Shown here in pieces: positions 20,489 to 26,688 of a DNA stretch of 27,656 nucleotides (its first letter is position 1; each line of letters opens with the position of its first letter). This stretch comes from a virus: positions 1 through 27,656 of the IMG/VR virus record IMGVR_UViG_3300013006_000108; one strand, 5' to 3'. A program made the position numbers and the translations under genes. Under the pieces are notes generated by a model. It had not been told where the DNA came from and ran no database searches. It saw only the letters and a program-made list of their open reading frames with translations.

Positions 20489-20859
20489 GTGATGTAGTTG
20501 TTAAAGACTCGGGTAAACGACAGAACTTTGATACTGGTTCTGTTAGGGACACCAACGAGAATAAGGGTCGGTTTGACCTGCTCCCACCCTACGCCCTGTT
20601 TATGTGGGCTAGACAGCTTGAAGAGGGGGCTAAGAAATATGATTCACGCAACTGGGAAAAAGGCCAGCCATTGAGTCGTTATGCTAATTCTGCGTTGCGT
20701 CATTTAACAAAACATCTTGCAGGAATGAGAGATGAAAGGCATGATGTAGCTTGTCTCTGGAACATTGGAGCGATGATAGAGACAAAACATAGGATTGACA
20801 AGGGGTTGTTGCCAAAGGAGTTGGATGACCTACCTACAACAGATAATGGATGGAATTAA
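20485..20859 (+). CDS. MazG-like dATP/dGTP diphosphohydrolase (DUF5664)
   Basis: A 124-aa protein with FDLLPPYALFMWARQLEEGA, KKYDSRNWEKGQPLSRY, SALRHLTKHLAG and DVACLWNIGAMIETKH. This is the all-helical fold family annotated as dATP/dGTP pyrophosphohydrolase (DUF5664), whose members include MazZ of Z-genome phages; the helical acidic residues (ERHDVACLWN) fit the metal site. The reaction would be dNTP to dNMP plus PPi. No PurZ- or DatZ-like gene is present in the window, so a base-modification role is not supported; nucleotide recycling from host DNA is more likely. Confidence 0.78.
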   Translation: MSDVVVKDSGKRQNFDTGSVRDTNENKGRFDLLPPYALFMWARQLEEGAKKYDSRNWEKGQPLSRYANSALRHLTKHLAGMRDERHDVACLWNIGAMIETKHRIDKGLLPKELDDLPTTDNGWN

Positions 20860-20861
20860 AT

Positions 20862-21068
20862 ATGATTACAAAAGCAAAAAATAATGTTGACGAGTTTCCA
20901 AAAGTACCTAAGACATTACTAGATGCCCTCGACACTATGGTTCCAGAAAGATGTCCAGATTCTAGTGAATCTGATCGTGATATTTGGCTTTACAGCGGTC
21001 AGAGGCATCTTGTAAGGTTCTTGAAACAAAGATTTGAAGAACAAACAGAAAAGGAAGTGAGAAAATAA
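20862..21068 (+). CDS. Small conserved podovirus protein
   Basis: A 68-aa protein from the ATG at 20862 (MITKAKNNVDEFPKVP); an in-frame ATG at 20850 would add four residues inside the previous gene. It carries PKTLLDALDTMVPERCPD and SDRDIWLYSGQRHLVRFLKQ followed by RFEEQ. The SDRxIWxxxGQRxxVRFLxxxFEEQ pattern is one I recognise from T7-like phages just before the head genes, of unknown function. It is followed directly by the Gly/Pro-rich protein. Confidence 0.65.
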   Translation: MITKAKNNVDEFPKVPKTLLDALDTMVPERCPDSSESDRDIWLYSGQRHLVRFLKQRFEEQTEKEVRK

Positions 21069-21069
21069 T

Positions 21070-21285
21070 ATGTGTGCATTTGGAGGAGGAGGAGGATTTA
21101 AAGCACCACCACCCGCTCCGCCACCCCCTGTACCTCCCCCTGCTCCCGCACCAGTTGAAATGGCTTCTGGTGTAGCCACTCCCGAACTTAAAAAGAAACA
21201 AGTTGCCTCTCGTCGTAGAGGAAGGTCATCTTTGGTTATTGACTCTAATGCTGGTGTTGAATATGGTGCTAATGTACCATCTTAA
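21070..21285 (+). CDS. Small Gly/Pro-rich protein, probable virion-associated
   Basis: A 71-aa protein: MCAFGGGGGFKAPP, a run of Pro/Ala (about 13-28), then LKKKQVASRRRGRSSLVIDS. Gly-rich N-terminus, Pro stretch and RGRSSLVI-type end occur in a family of short proteins encoded just before the portal in podoviruses, sometimes listed as virion proteins or T7 gp6.7-like by position; that equivalence is inference. Low complexity of the first half makes similarity searches unreliable. It begins 1 nt after the previous stop. Confidence 0.6.
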   Translation: MCAFGGGGGFKAPPPAPPPPVPPPAPAPVEMASGVATPELKKKQVASRRRGRSSLVIDSNAGVEYGANVPS

Positions 21286-21299
21286 GGAGAATATAAAAA

Positions 21300-21566
21300 A
21301 TGATTAATTATGAAGCTCTTGGTAAATATGGCGTTGAATACATAACTAATACTACTCCATCTGCAGTAGGTAAAAACTATTGTTCAATCACCATGCTTGA
21401 AGATACTACATTCACAACATTAACCGCAACAAACTGGTCTGCTGGCACTACTGCTAGTATTTATACGACATCAGCAGTTACTTATCCTAAAGGGATAACC
21501 ATTTTTGGTAAATTTACTGCTATTACTCTTCTTACTGGGAAAATTCTCGCCTATAAAGCTTTTTAA
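21300..21566 (+). CDS. Small predicted structural protein
   Basis: An 88-aa beta-rich protein: MINYEALGKYGVEYITNTTP, then MLEDTTFTTLTATNWSAG and YPKGITIFGKFTAITLLTGK ending ILAYKAF. The EDTxFTxLT...PxGxxIxGxFTxIxLxxGxxxAYKA pattern is common in small phage proteins that accompany structural genes; a decoration or assembly role is possible. AAGGAG lies 10 nt before the ATG. Its stop overlaps the lipoprotein start (TAATG). Confidence 0.6.
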   Translation: MINYEALGKYGVEYITNTTPSAVGKNYCSITMLEDTTFTTLTATNWSAGTTASIYTTSAVTYPKGITIFGKFTAITLLTGKILAYKAF

Positions 21567-21721
21567 TGTTACAGCCTAAATGGGTTTGTATTGCATTACT
21601 TTTAGGGTTGCTAGTAACTTCTTGCTCTGATAAAACAACACAGAGCGATGAAGAATACGAAACAAAATACCCAAATGTTCCGACAATGGGCGTTACAGAC
21701 CCTAATTGGGGTAAATTTTAA
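21566..21721 (+). CDS. Small lipoprotein
   Basis: A 51-aa protein: MLQPKWVCIA, a hydrophobic stretch LLLGLLVTSC with the lipobox ending in Cys20, then an acidic, polar tail (SDKTTQSDEEYETKYP and so on). It should be a lipidated outer- or inner-membrane protein with a mature part of only 32 residues. It overlaps the preceding stop (TAATG) and ends 3 nt before the 601-aa gene. Possible roles are an outer spanin or a superinfection-exclusion lipoprotein; nothing in the sequence decides. Confidence 0.6.
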   Translation: MLQPKWVCIALLLGLLVTSCSDKTTQSDEEYETKYPNVPTMGVTDPNWGKF

Positions 21722-21724
21722 TTT

Positions 21725-23530
21725 ATGAACTTTTTAGGATTAGAAACAGCTTTAGGAGCCTCTAGCACTATATATCGGCCAATTATTGCGGTACAGACAG
21801 CGGGAGTTGTAAACCAATTTATAAGCCAAATTATAGTTAGCGGTGCAGGAACGGCCACATCTAACGGAACATACACAAGAGCGTCTGGCGGGACTACGAC
21901 TTTTACTGGGCCGAATGGAAACACAATAGGTTTAGAAGAAACCTACGGAGGACTATTTGCTTTTCAAATTTATGATGCTGTTGTTGCGGACACTACTTAT
22001 ACTATTGTAATTGATTATATTACAATTGCTTCTGTAGACCTTGCGGTTGGCGTGGCTCCAGTACCGACTACAACCACCTCATTAATTTCAGCAGGTTCTC
22101 CTGGTTTAGGCTTCCCAGTTGCCATCAACATTGGAAGAGCAACTACAAATATCTGGCAGGGGGATGGAACCTATTATATTGGACATTTGAGTAATGTAGC
22201 AGTAGGACAAAAAAGAACTTTTGAAAAACAAGGTATCTTTACAACTACTAGCGATGTTTCAGTTTATAATGCTTATGGTGATCGCAGTATATATGGTGAA
22301 GCAACTTTTATTAATGGTAAACATTATATTTCTTATGTAAATTACTATGCCAATCCAGCATGGATGAGTTATAATATAGGTCATTATTTGCTTATTGGAT
22401 TGTGTACTTCAGTTAAGCACGCCGATGTTGATAACAATATGACAGAAGATTTTTCTGGATTTGGGTGGGTTGCTTGTTCTGTTTGGTCTGATTCTTCCAT
22501 TGGGGATGGCACAGCGGGTGCTTATGTTGTAGCTACGAACCCATCAACAGATTATAACAATTTTCCTACTACTGGCTGGACTCCAGCAAACCCAATTATA
22601 ACTAGCGTACCCACCAGTATTCCTGTAGCTACTACAAACACGATAAGTGTTGTTGATACTTTTTATGCCAACCAAACAATAACTCTAAATAAAGTTAGTA
22701 GCACAGAGTATTCAACTACAGCATACCCATTTGCTATGGGAGCAATTTATTGTGAATCAACTTCAACTGATGTTAATATAAATTATAATAAAATATCGGT
22801 TATCAAAATTGGCGACCATTGGATTTATAGGTATTTCGGCTCATATGTGTGTGGCACAACTATTAATACCAACGTAGACCCTACATCCGTAGTAGAAATT
22901 ACCAACGGAGAAATCCCCTCAAATGGTTGGAGTCCAGCCCTATCAATTACTGCTGTCGAGCCTCCTGCTGGTATTCCTGTGGCGAGTACGAATACAATTA
23001 TAGTTGTTGATACAAGTGGTTATGGATGGGATGGCAGTTACGAAAAAGAATCATCCACAATATATAGAAATGGAGCAAATTCATATGAGGTTATTAGTTG
23101 GAATGGATCTGGATGGCGTTTATATGATGAAGATTCTTCGGCACAAGTTTTCCCAGTTCCGCCATCAACTAATATAAATTACATCGCAACTACTGGCTGG
23201 CCTGCCCAAACACTCGCCGTACCCAGCGGGATTCCTGTAGCGAGTACGAACTCGATTTCTGTTAATGGTTTTGCTTTAAGCAAGCAATCAAGCATACTTT
23301 TCTTAGGCGAAGTAGTTATTGGCTATGAAGATTGTGGCAACGATCAAACTCGTGATTATGGGAATAAGGGACGATTAGAGTTTTCTGGTGGTAGCTGGTC
23401 ATATAAATATGGGCCGTTTAGTCTTTGTCTGGAAACTTGGGATTTTACGACATACACAAATCCATCCACTAATGCCAATCTTATACCCATAACTGGCTGG
23501 TCACCCAGTCGAACCATCACCGCCCCTTAA
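21725..23530 (+). CDS. Large repeat-containing protein before the portal (possible fibre/adhesin)
   Basis: A 601-aa protein rich in Thr, Ser, Gly, Tyr and Asn and predicted almost all beta. A motif recurs four times: TGWTPANPIITSVPTSIPVA (about 284-303), then SNGWSPALSITAVEPPAGIP (about 400), TTGWPAQTLAVPSGIPVAST (about 488) and ITGWSPSRTITAP (C-terminus). Each complete unit ends in IPVASTNTISV-like sequence, with module lengths of about 90-120 residues. No family recognised. The gene looks more A+T-rich than the portal gene that follows. T7 has the tail-assembly protein gp7.3 near this place, but nothing of this size; a head or tail appendage is likely, by analogy only. Confidence 0.6.
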   Translation: MNFLGLETALGASSTIYRPIIAVQTAGVVNQFISQIIVSGAGTATSNGTYTRASGGTTTFTGPNGNTIGLEETYGGLFAFQIYDAVVADTTYTIVIDYITIASVDLAVGVAPVPTTTTSLISAGSPGLGFPVAINIGRATTNIWQGDGTYYIGHLSNVAVGQKRTFEKQGIFTTTSDVSVYNAYGDRSIYGEATFINGKHYISYVNYYANPAWMSYNIGHYLLIGLCTSVKHADVDNNMTEDFSGFGWVACSVWSDSSIGDGTAGAYVVATNPSTDYNNFPTTGWTPANPIITSVPTSIPVATTNTISVVDTFYANQTITLNKVSSTEYSTTAYPFAMGAIYCESTSTDVNINYNKISVIKIGDHWIYRYFGSYVCGTTINTNVDPTSVVEITNGEIPSNGWSPALSITAVEPPAGIPVASTNTIIVVDTSGYGWDGSYEKESSTIYRNGANSYEVISWNGSGWRLYDEDSSAQVFPVPPSTNINYIATTGWPAQTLAVPSGIPVASTNSISVNGFALSKQSSILFLGEVVIGYEDCGNDQTRDYGNKGRLEFSGGSWSYKYGPFSLCLETWDFTTYTNPSTNANLIPITGWSPSRTITAP

Positions 23531-23561
23531 TAACCATATATCATAAGGTAATTAAAACAAT

Positions 23562-25160
23562 ATGAAAACAGCATCAGCCCTATACAGCGAACTAGAACTA
23601 CAACGCAACCAATTCCTAGACAGGGCTAGAGACTCTTCAGAGCTAACCATTCCTACTCTTGTACCTCGTTCTGGTCATGGGCCTTCCTCTGAATACACTA
23701 CTCCGTATCAAGGAATTGGGGCTAGAGGAGTTAATAACCTTGCCAGCAAGCTATTGTTGGCCTTGCTACCGCCTAACCAGCCTTTCTTTAAATTCATCGT
23801 AGATGAGTTTAAGTTTAAGCAGTTGCAGGGAGATAAAGGGCTTAAAGCAGAGATTGAAAAAGCTTTGAGTGGTATTGAACGGGCTATTATGTCAGAGATT
23901 GAGACATCTGCTGTTCGAGTATCAGCTTATGAAGCCCTTCGCCACCTAATTGTGGCTGGTAATTGTCTTTTATACATCCCCGCTTCTGGCGGTATTAGGG
24001 TATTTCGTCTTGAGAACTATGTAGTCAAGCGTGATTCTTTTGGAAACATTCTTCACATTATTACTAGGGAACGTATTTCTCCTTCTGCCCTGCCAGAAAA
24101 AGCTAAGATGATGGTTTCCAAATTAGATTCAAATGAGCCGAATATTGATTTACTTACCTGCATCCATAGGAAAGACGATAAATGGTATGTATACCAAAGC
24201 ATCAAGGACAAGATCGTTCCAGATTCAGAAGGTGAATATCCAATCGACAAGCTCCCTTGGATGCCCCTTCGCTTCATTCGTATGGACGGAGAAGATTATG
24301 GTCGTGGGTTTGTAGAGGAGTATATCGGTGACCTGCGTTCCCTTGAAGCCCTTACCGAAGCTATTGTTCAAGCCTCTTCTGCTTCTGCCAAGGTAGTCTT
24401 CTTGGTGCGTCCTAATGGAGTAACCAATAAGAAGATGTTAGCCGAGGCTCGTAATGGTGCAATCATCACGGGTGACCGACAGGATGTATCTTGCTTACAG
24501 GTAGAGAAACAAGCTGACCTTCGTATTACCCAAAGCGTAATGGAAGCTATTTCTTTGCGGTTGGGATACGCCTTTCTTCTAAATGCCTCTGCTGTTCGTA
24601 ATGCAGAACGTGTAACTGCTGAAGAAATCCGTTACCTCTCCAATGAAATCGAAACAGCCCTTGGTGGTGCTTATAGTGTACTTTCCCAAGAATTTCAGCT
24701 ACCGCTGGTTTCACGCATTATGGATAGGATGCAACGACAGAACAGGCTCCCTAAGATTGACAATAAGCTTATTCGGCCTGTTGTTGTTACAGGAGTAGAC
24801 GCTCTGGGTCGTGCTTCTGACTTAACCAAGCTAGACTTGTTTATCCAAGGCATCGCACAGACTCTAGGGCCACAAGCTGTTCCTCAATTCGTCAACATCG
24901 AGAACTACCTTGCTCGTAGGGCTACCAGCCTTGGTATTGATACTGAAGGGCTTATTCGAGACCAAGAAGAAGTCAAAGCAGAGAATGAACAAGCCATGCA
25001 ACAACAGCAGAGAATGAGCCTAGCGGAAAAGCTGGGGCCACAGGCTATTTCAAGCATGGGTCAAATCGCTAATGGAAGTGAAGGATTTAAAGCTGGACTC
25101 GCCCAAGCTATGAGCCAAGGTATGCCACAGGCTCTAAATCAGCCTCAACCTAGTCAGTAA
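23562..25160 (+). CDS. Portal / head-tail connector (T7 gp8-like)
   Basis: A 532-aa portal (T7 gp8 is 536), the dodecameric ring at the DNA-entry vertex. The N-terminus (LYSELELQRNQFLDRARDSS followed by LTIPTLVP) and YQGIGARGVNNLASKLLLAL followed by LPPNQPFF are the podovirus connector hallmark. Wing and stem regions follow, including ALTEAIVQASSASAKVVFLV and VTAEEIRYLSNEIETALGGA. The C-terminus is Gln-rich (EQAMQQQQRMSL, then MPQALNQPQPSQ). AAGGTAATT lies upstream of the ATG. Confidence 0.95.
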   Translation: MKTASALYSELELQRNQFLDRARDSSELTIPTLVPRSGHGPSSEYTTPYQGIGARGVNNLASKLLLALLPPNQPFFKFIVDEFKFKQLQGDKGLKAEIEKALSGIERAIMSEIETSAVRVSAYEALRHLIVAGNCLLYIPASGGIRVFRLENYVVKRDSFGNILHIITRERISPSALPEKAKMMVSKLDSNEPNIDLLTCIHRKDDKWYVYQSIKDKIVPDSEGEYPIDKLPWMPLRFIRMDGEDYGRGFVEEYIGDLRSLEALTEAIVQASSASAKVVFLVRPNGVTNKKMLAEARNGAIITGDRQDVSCLQVEKQADLRITQSVMEAISLRLGYAFLLNASAVRNAERVTAEEIRYLSNEIETALGGAYSVLSQEFQLPLVSRIMDRMQRQNRLPKIDNKLIRPVVVTGVDALGRASDLTKLDLFIQGIAQTLGPQAVPQFVNIENYLARRATSLGIDTEGLIRDQEEVKAENEQAMQQQQRMSLAEKLGPQAISSMGQIANGSEGFKAGLAQAMSQGMPQALNQPQPSQ

Positions 25161-25187
25161 ACAACACAACAAAGGAGTAAACACACA

Positions 25188-25946
25188 ATGCAATCAGTAA
25201 ACACACCGCTAACTCAGACACCTGCTGACGCACCTAATCAGCCTATTGCTGACCCTAAAGGTGGCGGTCTTATCCAGCAGGATAACCAAACAACTACCCA
25301 AGAGGTGCGTCCTACTTGGCTTCCAGAGAAGTTTAAGTCTCCAGAAGAAATGGCTAAATCCTACTCAGAGCTAGAGAAACGCTTTGGACAGCCTAAACAG
25401 GACGCAACCAAGACAGAACAGCCCCAAGACGCAACACAACAGCCTGTATCTGGCTTTCAGAAGTACAGCGATGAATACTTCTCTAATGGCAAGCTGTCTG
25501 ATGAAACATATTCTGAATTGGCTACCAAGGGTATACCTAAAGAGTATGTTGACCAGTACATGAAGGGTTTTGAAGCTACTCAAGAAGCCCAATCCCAAGC
25601 TATTATCTCTGATGTCGGGGGTGAAGAGCAGTTTAAGGCTATGAGTACTTGGGCATCTGAAGCCCTCTCTGAAACCGAACTAGAAGCCTATAATCGGGCT
25701 GTATCTAGCGGTAATAAAGATGAGGCTTCCTTTGCAGTTAAAGGCATCTATGCCCGTTATAGGGCTGGTGCTGGTGGCTTAGAGCCTCGTTTACTAGCTG
25801 GTGAGACTTCCCTCTCTGGCCCTAGTGATGTATACAGAAGCACGGCAGAAGTTGTTGAAGCCATGAAAAACCCTAAATATAAAGCTGACAAGGCATACCG
25901 AAAGGATGTTGAAGAGAAGCTTAATAGGTCTAATGTCTTCAACTAA
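25188..25946 (+). CDS. Capsid assembly scaffold (T7 gp9-like)
   Basis: A 252-aa acidic, Gln/Pro-rich protein. It has a disordered N-terminus (Gln/Thr/Pro), then RPTWLPEKFKSPEEMAKSYS, the typical scaffold motif, and a C-terminal helical part (GGEEQFKAMSTWASEALSET and DEASFAVKGIYARYRAG) ending KADKAYRKDVEEKL. It drives capsid assembly and leaves before packaging. It sits between portal and capsid as expected. A/C-rich leader with AAAGGAG. Confidence 0.9.
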   Translation: MQSVNTPLTQTPADAPNQPIADPKGGGLIQQDNQTTTQEVRPTWLPEKFKSPEEMAKSYSELEKRFGQPKQDATKTEQPQDATQQPVSGFQKYSDEYFSNGKLSDETYSELATKGIPKEYVDQYMKGFEATQEAQSQAIISDVGGEEQFKAMSTWASEALSETELEAYNRAVSSGNKDEASFAVKGIYARYRAGAGGLEPRLLAGETSLSGPSDVYRSTAEVVEAMKNPKYKADKAYRKDVEEKLNRSNVFN

Positions 25947-25957
25947 AGGAGAAATAT

Positions 25958-26152
25958 ATGGAAAATAATAAAGCAGGTTACAAAACTACAGAGTTCTGGT
26001 TGTCCGTAGTCGCCATGATTATTGGTGCTGTATCAGCCAGCGGTCTCTTTCCCGCAGAAGGAGCTTGGCAACAGGTTCTTGGTGTAGCCACTACTGCTCT
26101 AATTGCATTAGGCTATACTGGAGCAAGGTTGTCTCTTAAGAATAAAGAGTAG
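25958..26152 (+). CDS. Holin-like membrane protein
   Basis: A 64-aa protein with two hydrophobic segments, TEFWLSVVAMIIGAVSASGL (about 10-29) and QVLGVATTALIALGYTG (about 39-55), joined by a short Pro/Glu-containing turn, with a basic C-terminus (RLSLKNKE). The opening GYKTTEFWL is typical of small phage holins as I know them. Strong Shine-Dalgarno (AAAGGAG, 6 nt from ATG). It is followed by a short membrane protein and an overlapping lipoprotein, together resembling a lysis cassette inserted between scaffold and capsid. Confidence 0.6.
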   Translation: MENNKAGYKTTEFWLSVVAMIIGAVSASGLFPAEGAWQQVLGVATTALIALGYTGARLSLKNKE

Positions 26153-26157
26153 TAATA

Positions 26158-26340
26158 GTGTGGTTAGCAATATTTCAAGCTCTTGCGTATCTAGTCCAAG
26201 CTTGGGTATCTGCTTTGACGGGGAGGGCTGTTCTTGAAGTCAAGGCTTCTGACGGCTCTCCCCCGCCTCTGTATATTCGCAGGGCTTTTAACGACAGGGT
26301 GTTCGAGTTTATCAGAAGCAAAAAAAGTAGTATTCGTTGA
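26158..26340 (+). CDS. Small protein overlapping the lipoprotein gene
   Basis: A 60-aa protein from GTG: WLAIFQALAYLVQAWVSALT (hydrophobic, probable membrane anchor), then RAVLEVKASDGSPPP and a basic end (RRAFNDRVFEFIRSKKSSIR). It begins 5 nt after the holin-like stop. The lipoprotein starts inside it in the +1 frame and overlaps by 107 nt, the geometry of Rz/Rz1 gene pairs. It has no coiled coil, however, and is shorter than a usual inner spanin, so it may be only partly related or even spurious. Confidence 0.4.
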   Translation: MWLAIFQALAYLVQAWVSALTGRAVLEVKASDGSPPPLYIRRAFNDRVFEFIRSKKSSIR

Positions 26341-26518
26341 CGAATCTGGTGGTTTTGTTCGTCTTGGGCCTAATGTTACAGGCCAAGTTTATGTGTGGAA
26401 CGGGACTCATTGGGCATTGAGCCAGAATAAGATAAAGCTTCCCGAAGGATGGTATGCTGGCTCTGTAGGTGTGGATGCAAAGGAAGGGCTTGACAAAGCT
26501 CCGCAACCTAGTAAATAA
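26234..26518 (+). CDS. Lipoprotein, possible spanin component
   Basis: A 94-aa protein from a TTG with an excellent Shine-Dalgarno (GGGAGGG at 26221-26227, 6-nt spacing). A signal peptide of about 22 residues ends in the lipobox LLTTGC, followed by SSLSEAKK. The mature part has VVFVDESGGFVRLGPNVTGQ and VYVWNGTHWALSQNKIKLPE followed by GWYAG, a pattern (RLGPxVxGxVYxWNGxxWxLSxNKxxLPEGWY) that I recognise from small phage lipoproteins near lysis genes. It begins inside the upstream ORF in the +1 frame. Outer-membrane anchoring is likely; spanin function is inferred. Confidence 0.65.
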   Translation: MKSRLLTALPRLCIFAGLLTTGCSSLSEAKKVVFVDESGGFVRLGPNVTGQVYVWNGTHWALSQNKIKLPEGWYAGSVGVDAKEGLDKAPQPSK

Positions 26519-26625
26519 ACACTCAAGTTTTGGAAAAGCTTTCCTAAAGCCCCGACCCTCTGCGGAGGACAATCGCTGGAGCAAACAGATTGATCTACCA
26601 GAGCGAACAACCAAAGAATCGTTGG

Positions 26626-26684
26626 AGTTCGTTTTGAATCGTGTGGTTTGATCGAACTACGACATTAACAATAGAAAGATATAA
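26626..26684 (+). promoter_or_regulatory. Inverted repeat and candidate late promoter before the capsid gene
   Basis: Perfect arms AGTTCG (26626-26631) and CGAACT (26653-26658) are followed by CTACGACATTAACAATAGAA (about 26657-26676) and an A+T-rich leader to the ATG. T7 has its strong phi10 promoter here. TACGAC and ATAG of the T7 consensus are present but with spacing 2 nt too long. AATAGAA recurs at 9504-9510 and AATAGTAA at 5386-5393 and 5427-5434, so it could be a promoter core of this polymerase. Speculative. Confidence 0.25.
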
Positions 26685-26688
26685 TAAT

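Noticed and set aside
20485-20859. Z-genome (2-aminoadenine) system
   Set aside because: Only the MazG-like component is present. No PurZ-like synthetase or DatZ-like hydrolase appears, and the DNA polymerase is T7-like rather than DpoZ-like.
26469-26651. 60-aa plus-strand frame after the lipoprotein
   Set aside because: It overlaps the lipoprotein end in another frame, has no ribosome site and no recognisable features; the segment better fits the capsid leader.
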